Shown: positions 59,301 to 64,000 of the stretch, in pieces | Layout: each line of letters starts with the position of its first letter | How positions within the stretch are numbered: position 1 is the first letter of the stretch | DNA from: Cristatella mucedo | Taxonomy: Eukaryota > Bryozoa > Phylactolaemata > Cristatellidae | Direction of reading: 5' to 3' | Length of the DNA: 64,000 nucleotides | NCBI GenBank assembly: GCA_009760855.2 | Contig: WPIO01000037.1 | Span: 62,001-126,000, forward strand | Position numbers and translations under genes: made by a program | The notes under the pieces: model-generated | The model's database searches: none | The model's input: only the letters and a program-made list of their open reading frames with translations | What the model was told of the DNA's origin: nothing

Positions 59301-59452
59301 GCGTCGAGGAGGAGGCAACCGCGTCAGCGACACAAAAAATAACACAAGAAAAGCTCACTTTTAATTCTCTCTAGCTTCAAATCTAGTCGGTTGACAAAAT
59401 TGCGCAGCAACGTGTCAACGCTAGCGACGTCGCAGACACCGACCCGAGCCAT
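38776..59452 (-). CDS. CCNDBP1: CCNDBP1 homologue (cyclin-D1-binding protein 1 / GCIP), 9 coding exons
   Basis: Join in transcript order: 59452-59359, 56485-56423, 56236-56075, 45251-45155, 42695-42631, 42487-42411, 39987-39658, 39413-39367, 38875-38776. All junctions are GT-AG and phases match, giving 344 residues (human about 360). Diagnostic blocks are FWTKLD...[12 protein letters not shown] (about 48-70), '[20 protein letters not shown]' (107-126), '[16 protein letters not shown]' (about 147-162), '[20 protein letters not shown]' (about 204-223), '[15 protein letters not shown]' and '[20 protein letters not shown]'. These align in order with human CCNDBP1. The known family binds D-type cyclins, restrains CDK4-dependent Rb phosphorylation and acts in nucleus and cytoplasm as a helical, HLH-related protein. 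The start is uncertain: an in-frame ATG at 59521 would add 23 residues. Introns are swollen by LINEs and SINEs. Confidence 0.93.
38914..39035 (-). mobile_element. SINE B copy in CCNDBP1 intron 8
   Basis: 'Tgcatagcatcctaagagaa' (tail) is followed by 'cagctgctttacatatgccg' and an A-box-like 'ccccagggctaaaccag'. The order is that of the copies at 52030 and 58590. The B box is degraded. Confidence 0.55.
39068..39175. repeat. (CAG)n-rich trinucleotide tract in CCNDBP1 intron 8
   Basis: About 36 CAG-type triplets (GCAGCA with GAA and GTA interruptions). It lies in the intron between exons 8 and 9, so the polyalanine, polyleucine or cysteine-rich frames are not translated in the gene model. Confidence 0.9.
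39367..39413 (-). CDS. CCNDBP1: CCNDBP1 exon 8
   Basis: A 47-bp exon, acceptor 'attcctttgcag' and donor AA|GTGAGC. It encodes [15 protein letters not shown] plus two bases of Lys. It aligns with human SAKLVSVLKKALEITK. It joins exon 7 in phase 0 and exon 9 in phase 2. Confidence 0.92.
39658..39987 (-). CDS. CCNDBP1: CCNDBP1 exon 7 (largest exon)
   Basis: 110 codons in phase 0 at both ends, donor GAG|GTGAGC. It carries the acidic Gly/Glu-rich linker, '[20 protein letters not shown]', an Ala/Pro-rich insert, and '[20 protein letters not shown]'. The last block aligns with human LDDIVDISDEISPSVDDLAL. The acceptor is a tandem: CTTCGTAG|GCCCAG|GCC, so two forms differing by Ala-Gln are possible. 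Confidence 0.94.
40470..40760 (+). mobile_element. Diverged LINE family-2 3' fragment
   Basis: 'Tgacagatgctttgctctgcaggttctgga' in meaning matches 'RSFSSAGPRLWN' of the copy at 25340-25380 after decay. 'Ccgaaagatgctcagactgt' matches the later 'ccgaaagccgcttaggctgt'. It is heavily mutated. Confidence 0.55.
41736..41935. repeat. Purine-rich GGA/GAGA tract with CACA end
   Basis: GGAAGGAGGG, GAGAGA and AAAGAGAG units, ending in 'atacacatacacacagacag'. Long S/L/P frames on the minus strand are artefacts. Confidence 0.85.
42411..42487 (-). CDS. CCNDBP1: CCNDBP1 exon 6
   Basis: A 77-bp exon, acceptor TCTGACAG|AT and donor CAG|GTGAGT. The first two bases complete Asp (G from exon 5). It encodes '[20 protein letters not shown]' and DEMVQ. 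It aligns with human DNKAAALLMLTKNVDFVKDAHEEMEQ in position. Confidence 0.92.
42631..42695 (-). CDS. CCNDBP1: CCNDBP1 exon 5
   Basis: A 65-bp exon, acceptor TTGGTTTCAG|T and donor AGAG|GTTCGT (an unusual but valid GT donor). It encodes '[20 protein letters not shown]' and R, matching human LISYNSVWVACQQMPQIPR. Phase 2 in, phase 1 out. Confidence 0.92.
42696..45154 (-). other. CCNDBP1 intron 4
   Basis: Noncoding. It contains a 15-bp tandem (gacagatagaggacg, 3 copies, about 44143-44188), a LINE family-1 copy with a nested insertion (44205-44985), and GA-rich patches at about 43880-43940. Frames near 43300-43900 show no motif. Confidence 0.8.
44205..44985 (+). mobile_element. LINE family-1 3' end with a nested LINE tail insertion
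   Basis: Coding remnants: [20 protein letters not shown]-like at 44228-44300, then 'KSFGDR', [10 protein letters not shown] and '[20 protein letters not shown]' at 44600-44738, followed by the 3' noncoding end and (ATT)n to 44975. A second 180-bp copy of the 3' end (44364-44543) is inserted inside the coding region between duplicated TACCAC (44358-44363 and 44544-44549). Confidence 0.85.
45155..45251 (-). CDS. CCNDBP1: CCNDBP1 exon 4
   Basis: A 97-bp exon, acceptor CTCTTGTAG|GA and donor ACAG|GTGTGT. It encodes '[20 protein letters not shown]' then [11 protein letters not shown], with split codons for Gly (5' side) and Ser (3' side). It matches human GITLRKLVRGATLDIVDGMA and following residues. 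It is one of the clearest family blocks. Confidence 0.94.
46228..46274. repeat. (GA)n microsatellite
   Basis: About 46 bp of pure GA. Confidence 0.97.
46365..46528 (-). mobile_element. SINE A, well-preserved copy
   Basis: Read on minus: tRNA-like head 'ggccgtgatagcctacagga' with A-box-like 'ggtaaggtgctcgc', B box 'gggttcgaatcc', body 'gtgatcccttattgctaact', tail 'tctgccgctatacaaatggg' and 'ctgttagttaaattagcag'. The same modules occur at 22795, 57060 and 62150. Confidence 0.85.
46876..47745 (+). mobile_element. LINE family-1, best-preserved 3' copy
   Basis: An open frame runs from 46876 to 47511 (about 211 residues) with no break: '[20 protein letters not shown]', '[20 protein letters not shown]', '[11 protein letters not shown]', '[20 protein letters not shown]' and '[13 protein letters not shown]' then stop. 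This is the C-terminal part of a CR1/L2-type ORF2 behind the RT domain. A roughly 230-bp 3' UTR follows with the conserved tail 'gagattaagttctctgaggg' and (ATT)n at 47720-47742. It is 5'-truncated, as is usual for LINE insertions. The open frame points to a fairly recent insertion. Confidence 0.92.
48339..48840 (-). mobile_element. LINE family-1 3' end, minus strand
   Basis: (AAT)n at 48350-48376, tail 'agagaactcaatctctttct', 3' UTR words ('cagcatgcaagtatggttag', 'gcataagcacacaaaggacg') and the C-terminal coding end ('ccaggctttgggagcatacg'). 5'-truncated. Confidence 0.88.
48849..49060 (-). mobile_element. Second LINE family-1 3' end, minus strand
   Basis: Repeats the tail and 3' UTR of the previous copy ('agagaacccaatctctttct', 'acccataagcacacaaagga') directly next to it and in the same orientation. 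This is two insertions or a tandem duplication. Confidence 0.85.
49737..49832. repeat. (GA)n microsatellite
   Basis: About 90 bp of nearly pure GA. Confidence 0.97.
50530..51440 (+). mobile_element. LINE family-1 copy, decayed
   Basis: '[20 protein letters not shown]' at about 50598-50660, then RT C-terminal pieces in shifting frames ([24 protein letters not shown]) and the 3' UTR words and tail up to 51425. The frameshifts mean it is inactive. Confidence 0.85.
52025..52170 (-). mobile_element. SINE B, well-preserved copy
   Basis: On plus: tail 'atagcgccccaagagaacgt'...'tattcaggcgcttcacatac', B box 'ggggctcgagcccacgacct', then 'gcgagcaccttgaccgctag' (A-box side) and 'accaaaccagctcggcac'. 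It is nearly the same as 58590-58730. The tail resembles the LINE family-1 3' end. Confidence 0.85.
52507..52612. repeat. (CA)n microsatellite
   Basis: A CA run of about 50 bp followed by CACG/CA units. Confidence 0.95.
52795..52940. repeat. Imperfect (CA)n tract
   Basis: ACACAC runs mixed with CATGCA, CATA and CACG units. No coding support. Confidence 0.85.
53095..54792 (-). mobile_element. LINE family-1, longest copy with RT catalytic motifs
   Basis: On minus, in order: '[20 protein letters not shown]' and [11 protein letters not shown] (RT entry), '[16 protein letters not shown]' (motif A with catalytic Asp) near 54450-54400, '[20 protein letters not shown]' (about 54255-54195), '[20 protein letters not shown]' (YADD catalytic box, about 54170-54110), '[20 protein letters not shown]', and the C-terminal block shared with 46876-47511. 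It ends with the 3' UTR and a degraded tail near 53100. Several frameshifts make it a pseudogene. The clade is CR1/L2-like by motif style. 5'-truncated. Confidence 0.92.
54907..54961. repeat. 15-16-bp tandem repeat
   Basis: Four imperfect units of 'ggaattcgtgcttaaa' / 'gaattcatgctt'. Confidence 0.8.
56075..56236 (-). CDS. CCNDBP1: CCNDBP1 exon 3
   Basis: A 162-bp exon, acceptor TTTCTTGTAG|AT and donor GAAG|GTCGGT. It encodes '[20 protein letters not shown]', a Pro/Ser/Cys stretch, and '[20 protein letters not shown]'. The human counterpart reads NEAAVTVSREATTLTIVFSQ and later FIAVYYLLPKDQG. Split codons at both ends join cleanly to exons 2 and 4. Confidence 0.94.
56354..56382. repeat. (CT)n tract in CCNDBP1 intron 2
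   Basis: About 28 bp of CT within the 186-bp intron 56237-56422. On the transcript strand it is a GA run. Confidence 0.9.
56423..56485 (-). CDS. CCNDBP1: CCNDBP1 exon 2
   Basis: A 63-bp exon, acceptor TTTGCAG|GT and donor CTCG|GTATGG. It encodes '[20 protein letters not shown]' with split Ser before and split Asp after. SQFWTKLD lines up with human REMFWRRLN immediately before the exon 3 block, which supports this short exon. Confidence 0.88.
57060..57222 (-). mobile_element. SINE A copy
   Basis: On plus: 'gatttaacagcgtctttctg', 'acagcaacagaagagccctt', 'aaggatcgcacaccgcagga', B box complement 'ttcgaacccatgacctcg' and 'cgccttacctagtggtccac'. It carries the same internal GACCTCG/CGAGGTC inverted pair as the copy at 62150. 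Confidence 0.8.
57225..57545. mobile_element. LINE family-1 fragment with head-to-head inverted 3' tails
   Basis: 57225-57373 encodes a family-1 piece on plus (IAKI...[27 protein letters not shown]). From about 57378 to 57462 the tail runs on the minus strand. From about 57463 to 57545 a tail plus (ATT)n runs on the plus strand. The join carries the perfect palindrome TTTCACCAA-ATGA-TTGGTGAAA. This looks like an inversion during insertion (twin priming). Confidence 0.8.
58585..58730 (-). mobile_element. SINE B, well-preserved copy
   Basis: Tail 'atagcgcccaaagagaactt', 'tattcaggcgcttcacatac', B box complement 'ggggctcgagcccacgacct', then 'gcgagcacctttaccactgg' and 'accaagccagctcggca'. It is highly similar to 52025-52170. 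Confidence 0.87.
58920..59232 (+). mobile_element. LINE family-1 3' end
   Basis: Coding end 'gctcccaaagtttggaactc' (APKVWNS-type), then 'ggcgggtctttgtgatttgg', the 3' UTR, 'catctgtaaagtgcctagaa', 'ggcactataaaaatgtatta' and an (ATT)n tail. 5'-truncated and decayed. Confidence 0.82.
59359..59452 (-). CDS. CCNDBP1: CCNDBP1 exon 1 (start exon)
   Basis: Encodes '[20 protein letters not shown]' and [11 protein letters not shown], donor AAAA|GTGAGC, leaving one base for a split Ser codon. The amphipathic leucine pattern fits the human N-terminal PLEQLRHLAEELRLLLPRV but identity is low. The exon is chosen by phase, position next to the PDCD5 start and helix pattern. An in-frame ATG at 59521 and an out-of-frame ATG at 59525 (with purine at -3 and G at +4, ending after 34 codons) lie upstream. 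Confidence 0.72.
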
Positions 59453-59578
59453 GAGCGGCGCGAGGCTTAACGAGTCTAACGCGACTCGCTGACATTCCGA
59501 CGCGCAGGAAGCTCGCTGCATCCATTTCTTCCGTTTTCTGCTTTCTAGCTTGCCCGGCCCGACGCCGCTGCGGCTACC
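59453..59578. promoter_or_regulatory. Candidate bidirectional promoter between CCNDBP1 and PDCD5
   Basis: 126 bp between divergent start codons. It is CpG-containing with no TATA box. ETS-like cores are visible: 'gcgcaggaagc' near 59500 and 'cttccgtt' (complement AACGGAAG) near 59528. A pyrimidine-rich 'ttttctgctttctag' lies just before the PDCD5 start. These features are typical of divergent housekeeping promoters. The function is inferred from layout. Confidence 0.65.
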
Positions 59579-59644
59579 ATGGACGGGGACGCAGAGCTCG
59601 ATGCCTTGCGAGCTCGGAGGATGGCCGAGCTTCAGGGCCGCGGG
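59579..59644 (+). CDS. PDCD5: PDCD5 exon 1
   Basis: 22 codons from ATG (context CTACCATGG, strong) to GGG|GTAAGT. It encodes the N-terminal helix with ELDALRARRMAELQ. Confidence 0.94.
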
Positions 59645-61900
59645 GTAAGTTCACTTGTACGACGAGCTGATGGCTGCGCACCGCTGCCCAGTGTGTGACC
59701 TCGCGGCCAAAACTAGGCCTAGCGACGCTGGGAGCGCGAGGTGCGAAGTGCTTGCTGCTCGCGCGCCACTCGCCTACAGACTTGTCCTACTACGCCTGTA
59801 TCGTATCGCGTGGTCATTCGTCCTCGTAGAATATTCTTGAAGCGCTGCTTGGATTTTGTGTGAGCTTTTTCTTTGTTTGTCACACCTGATAGTTGGCACG
59901 TTTATTCAGGGCGCGAATGATGAGGAACGAATGCGCAAACAGGAGGAGAACCGGAAGCTCCAAGAAGATATGAAAAACAGCATCCTGTCTCAAGTGCTTT
60001 CGCAGGAAGCGAGGGCGCGCCGTATGTATATAGTGCTGCTTGCGGGCGCTGCCGCGGCAGTTGCGGTAGCTGCGTTGCTTTCACGCGTAGCAAGTGTGCT
60101 AGTGCTTTGAATATTTAAGGCTAGCGTTTACATTTTAGCAACGACAGAACTGGCTTAATACCGCTTTTCTTAGGCACTCATTGCTTGCCGTCACCATGAC
60201 GGTGTCGTTTGATGCTCATTCGTCTAATCAATAAATAAGGAAAACTATGTAGCTCAATCGTAAGCAGGACTTGCAAGGTGCAGACGCATTCCTGAGAAAA
60301 TTTCTCGCAGCGAGATGGAAAGAAAAAAAGTTGTCGTGACGTCATGGGGAGGTTTCCCCGCACGACCTAATTCAGGGGGTGCGAGAGTGTGACCGACGCA
60401 GCCATTCCAACGATAAAGCGTGAGACCCTACTGTTGGCATTTGAAGGCAGGCAATGAAAGGGCCTTCCTTCATCATAATTCGCGACTGCTTTAACAATCC
60501 CAGCCTTGCACGTCGTTCGGTTGTTTGGCCTCTGCCATCAGTGCGAAGTCGAAACCGCATCCTAGTCGTTCTTGATGTAAGGGCCGGTAGTACAATGCCG
60601 AGTTCCGCATGCTGTGTGCACGTGGGTTGCATGCCAGCTGTAAAAGCAGGCGGACTTGTCAGTTGCCTCGCTGATTGCGGACGTGCGTATTACTAGTAAA
60701 AATATGTTGCTGTACAGTAAGCCGGATTTGTGTAGTGCTCAACGTGACAAAGAGATATCGTAGCGCTGATGAGCAACAGGAGCACACGTGTCGTGTCGTT
60801 ATTGAGAGCCTGAACTCACGCCGGCTGAAACTAGAGGCGAGAACCACTAACCAAATCTCTCTTTTTGACTAGCAAACCTTGTTCAGCCATCAGGGCACCT
60901 TACAAGTATCAAAGCTCATTGTCTTGTGTCCTTTTAAGAAGTCTTATGCTGCATAGTGACCTAATGCACCGAATAGCTAGCCTGTTTAACTATCTGAACC
61001 ATATGAATGCACAACTAAGGCGCAGGTCACTGCAATAAGAATCCGACAGGAACAGCTACGAAACCCTCTTAGAGGCAGGTCACGAGGAAGCTTGATCTCA
61101 GTAAAAATTTTAAGCCTGCCTTTGAGTCGTCCAGCATGAAGTTGCTTGAGTGGATGTAGGCAATGAGTTCAGTCAAAGTCAGCTTTCACAAAGGCCCGTC
61201 TACTGACTGACTGCACGTGAGGCCGGGATCCCGAAAGGATGCAAATACGATCGAGTCCCTTACTTAGCCTACTTTCTTTAAATGCCAAAATTAAGAATCT
61301 TACACGATATATTTTGGGACTGGCCGTGTTGACATGATTCTCACACCTGGTTTGGAAGTCGTGCGGACAACTCATGACGAAGTTTGCGGACAACTCATGA
61401 CGTAGCGAAATTCTTCTTCCCCTTTCTACTAGAAATCCCTTTGGGGTATGTTAAAGCACTCAAGCATCTGTTTGATCATTGAGCGAGTTTTTTTTATTCC
61501 ATGTTCTGCTGGAAATCGGCAGGATAAACCAGCGCAGCATTCTCCCCACGCTTGCCGCAGGGAATTATGTGAGCAGTCCAGTCTTGGCCTCAAGTTTTCC
61601 TACGAAATTCGCTATGATGGTTTGTTTAGGCGTCTCTGCTCTACCTTGTCACGTCTGCGTGTGCTTGTGTAGGCACATAGGTTGCAATGGGATGCACACA
61701 CCTGCCACTCATCGGCTGCTCACACCTCTGTGCCAGCCAGCTTGCGAGTGACCGTTTGCCTTGTCGTAGCGCACAGCGTTTCCCGGCTGGCGTATTTGTC
61801 TCATGCAGTGAACACCATCGCCATCGCTAAACCAGAGAAGGCCAGAATGGTGGAGTCGTTACTCGTACAGATGGCCCAAACGGGGCAGATTCAGTCCAAG
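59579..61900 (+). CDS. PDCD5: PDCD5 (programmed cell death protein 5), N-terminal 90 residues; 3' exons not found
   Basis: Join 59579-59644, 59910-60021, 61809-61900, all GT-AG with matching phases (0, 1, 0). The protein begins MDGDAELDALRARRMAELQG and continues 'GANDEERMRKQEENRKLQED', MKNSILSQVLSQEARARL, 'NTIAIAKPEKARMVESLLVQ' and MAQTGQIQSK. This matches human PDCD5 block for block (ELEALRRQRLAELQ, MRNSILAQVLDQSARARL, LVKPEK, QMARYGQLSEK). In humans it is about 125 residues, a helical nuclear/cytoplasmic protein that moves to the nucleus in apoptosis and binds p53/TIP60 partners and the CCT chaperonin. The last exons (ILKKVSQQTEKTT-type, then the basic/acidic tail) are not in 61901-64000 as far as I can see, so the gene runs off the window. 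Confidence 0.93.
59910..60021 (+). CDS. PDCD5: PDCD5 exon 2
   Basis: Acceptor TTTATTCAG|GGC, donor CGCC|GTATGT. It encodes 37 residues ending SQEARAR plus the first base of Leu. The same exon boundary occurs in vertebrate PDCD5. If the donor is not used the frame stays open to 60110 with a hydrophobic tail. Confidence 0.95.
60022..61808 (+). other. PDCD5 intron 2
   Basis: Noncoding. No repeat family could be named with confidence. A short duplication of 'gcggacaactcatgacg' type lies near 61365-61405. Confidence 0.7.
61809..61900 (+). CDS. PDCD5: PDCD5 exon 3
   Basis: Acceptor TCATGCAG|TG, donor AAG|GTAGGT. It encodes the end of Leu, then 'NTIAIAKPEKARMVESLLVQ' and MAQTGQIQSK, the family's most conserved core (KPEK, QMA, GQ). 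Confidence 0.95.
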
Positions 61901-62149
61901 GTAGGTGCTACAAGGTGTCCTTTACGAGAAAGGGTGTAGGGATGCGGCAGTACCGGGCTGCCAGTGAATAGCAGGCACTGTTGAAAAGTGATGGCACAGC
62001 TGGCTCGGTAATTTGGATAGGTCTTTCTGTGCTAACGCAATACGTAGCGTTTGCACCGCTGGGATTTTTTGCAAATGCATGCCGCTCACGTTTAGCCGGC
62101 TTTCGTACAGGCCTTACTGCGATGACTAGCGCTGCCCTGTAGTTCAGCT

Positions 62150-62335
62150 TAGCGCCGTGATGGTACACTAGATAAGGCTGTTGCTCTTCACGACCTCGGT
62201 CCCGAGGTCGTGGATTCGAATCCTGCGATGGGCGATCCGATTTATTGCCACTGCAAGCAATGATGATAGCCTCTAAGGCTTTTCTGCCGCTATACATTCT
62301 GCCGCTATACAAAAAGAGGCTGTTAAATTAGCTAG
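62150..62335 (+). mobile_element. SINE A, plus-strand copy
   Basis: Head 'cgccgtgatggtacactaga' (A-box side), B box 'gtggattcgaatcctgcg', body 'gcgatccgatttattgccac', 'tttctgccgctatac' occurring twice, and end 'ggctgttaaattag'. The head contains a perfect CACGACCTCGG/CCGAGGTCGTG inverted pair at about 62197-62220. Confidence 0.85.
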
Positions 62336-63299
62336 TATTTTTTTAGCACCTGTGCCACCGGTGACCAAATTTGTCAGCTTGTCAATGCTCTACCGAGTCA
62401 AGCACCACAGCTTACCTTACCCAGCTTGCCTTGCGACGAACGGCAGCTTACATGTCCTTAAACAAGTCTGCTCTTGCATTCGGTTAAACACCTCTACAGT
62501 CTTACGAAATTCCTTGTCTATCTAACCTTCAGATTGCAAAATGCTGGCCTCCAGCTCAGCCTGCTGCCAAGTCCGGTTTCGGGTCGTCGCCACAGCAAGC
62601 TAGTGTCGCCTGCTTGCAGCTGCTCAGCGATGCGATCGTGGCGCTGGCGAAACGTGCACTCACTCCACGATTCCCCAGCTGTTTATGAACTTACTTTACT
62701 TTTGTGTCATGGCTACGACTACATCCACAGTGCTGGCTGCAGTGCCTCCTTATAGTCTCGACTGCACACGTTAGCCACTTCAGCTGTTTTCGCTCTACCG
62801 ATCATTCGATTCCTCCACCAGTCATCTATAAGCACGTCGAGCATACATCGTCGTCTTCATCCAACCCCGCTTTACGATATGCTCTTCTTTGATTAATGCT
62901 AAAACGAAACTGCTAGGGCACCGGCTCGGGGTCCGAACGAGGAGGAGAAAATGGCGCGAGCAGCGGCAGCTTGCACCTCGGCACAAATGGCTAGGCAGTT
63001 GGGCCAGCTCGCCTTGCTCACGAGGCGAGGCTGGCTCGTCATCTAGTCAGCTGTCGATGCGCTTTTCGGGTGCCCGATATGTACTGGGGGAGGCCGCTCG
63101 CTTGGGTACGTTTAATTAATAAACGAAGTCGTTTGTGAGTTTTGTTTTTTGTCTTGCCAGTGCAGTCTGACGTTACTGGCGTGGACAGCCTGCACCGCGT
63201 GCTCGCACTTAGCAGAGCTCTGTATGCCTGAGGCCTCGGAGCAAAAAAATCCTTTAAGCACGAGTCTCTACACCCGTTTTTGCTGCTGAAAATTCTCAT

Positions 63300-63540
63300 A
63301 GTTGCTTCGAAATGCTTGGTAGGTGATGCTGTTGTGCGACCATCACCACGTGCTCGAAATTTAGGTGTCGTTTTCGACAGCTGCCTCAATTTTAAAAGCT
63401 TCATTCAGGAGACTGCTCCTACAGCTAGCCATCACGTCCGATCCCTGTCCAAGATTAGGAGCTATCTTCTACGGTGGCTTGTAAAATATTTAAGTCGCTC
63501 CTTAGTTAGATTTAAGTCGCTCCTTAGAGGTCAGAGTTAA
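63300..63540 (+). mobile_element. LINE family-2 fragment
   Basis: 'PRARNLGVVFDSCLNFKSFI', 'SHHVRSLSKIRSYLLRWLVK' and YLSRSLV are nearly identical to 24860-25025. The end is disrupted by a partial repeat 'agatttaagtcgctcc'. 5'- and 3'-truncated. Confidence 0.9.
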
Positions 63541-64000
63541 AACACTGATCTGATATGAAGTGTGGCCCAGTAAAAAAAAAATGGACGCCTCAGAGGGTTT
63601 GCAAGCAGGATTGGAAGCAGCTGAACTGAAGCTGAGGCTATTGAATGCTTCTGGGTGAGAGCCTAACCAGATTCAGCCTCTTCGTGCAGCTGCAAGGCAG
63701 AACTGGCTGCATAAAGCGCTGAAACACGCGAAAGGATATTGTTGTAACACTGACTAGAAAGAGCCATAGAGCGTGCACCTAGTATAGTATAGCATAGTAG
63801 CATCATTGGGAGTTTAACCGAGTCACCTGACACTGGTGGCTCAATTCCTGAAAAAACCAGCTTGCTATTTTGACTGGCAAGTGTGAGAAAAAGGGCAAAG
63901 CTAAACGAGGCGGCCACGTGGGAGCGAGCACAAGGCATGCCAGTCTGGCAGGTATGGGCATCTGTGCTACCACTACGATTACTACTGTGTGTGGCTACTT

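Larger units (their letters stand above)
56486..59358 (-). other. CCNDBP1 intron 1
   Basis: Noncoding and repeat-rich: SINE A (57060-57222), a LINE family-1 fragment with inverted tails (57225-57545), SINE B (58585-58730) and a LINE family-1 3' end (58920-59232). Segments 56500-57055 and 57550-58580 look unique. Confidence 0.8.
61901..64000. other. PDCD5 intron 3 and flank to the window edge
   Basis: No further PDCD5 exon was recognised on the plus strand. The region holds a SINE A (62150-62335) and a LINE family-2 fragment (63300-63540). A short frame beginning ATGGACGCCTCAGAGGG at 63581 ends after 25 codons and has no family match. Confidence 0.6.

Noticed and set aside
62530-62760. PDCD5 exon 4 after the acceptor-like site near 62532
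   Set aside because: The translation does not match the conserved ILKKVSQQ and basic tail region of the family in any frame.
63581-63658. Possible next PDCD5 exon or small gene starting ATGGACGCC
   Set aside because: The 25-codon peptide does not resemble the PDCD5 C-terminus and ends at a stop without splice support.

Overview
The window looks like nuclear DNA of an animal. It has spliced genes with GT-AG introns, a eukaryotic tRNA-Gln gene with internal Pol III boxes, many decayed non-LTR retrotransposons, tRNA-derived SINEs, one hAT transposon relic and very long (GA)n, (CT)n and (CA)n tracts. The species cannot be told from the sequence. Repeat style and gene content fit an invertebrate animal, but that is a guess.

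Two conserved genes can be assembled exon by exon, and they sit head to head. On the minus strand, nine coding exons between 38776 and 59452 join in matching phases into a 344-residue protein. It aligns along its length with cyclin-D1-binding protein 1 (CCNDBP1/GCIP), a cell-cycle regulator that binds D-type cyclins. On the plus strand, from 59579, three exons (59579-59644, 59910-60021, 61809-61900) give the first 90 residues of PDCD5, an apoptosis-related protein. The remaining C-terminal exons were not found and probably lie past the right edge. Only 126 bp separate the two start codons, so 59453-59578 is a likely shared, TATA-less bidirectional promoter. The CCNDBP1 introns, above all the 10.8-kb intron 3, are packed with LINE and SINE copies.

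Positions 1-38100 hold no protein gene that I can recognise. They contain LINE and SINE fragments, a hAT relic (16437-17377), an intact tRNA-Gln(CTG) at 31865-31936, minisatellites (13165-13319, 15838-16066), a roughly 800-bp (CT)n block with a recurring TTATAT interruption (14168-14960), and GC-rich, CpG-rich stretches (about 10.9-13.9, 18.8-24.3 and 25.7-27.4 kb). Long open frames there are composition artefacts as far as I can see.

Two LINE families recur. Family 1 ends in a conserved tail plus (ATT)n. Family 2 ends in TTACA-type repeats. One SINE family shares the family-1 tail, which suggests a SINE/LINE partnership. The most striking unexplained element is a perfect 42-bp-arm hairpin with a 4-nt loop at 36947-37034.
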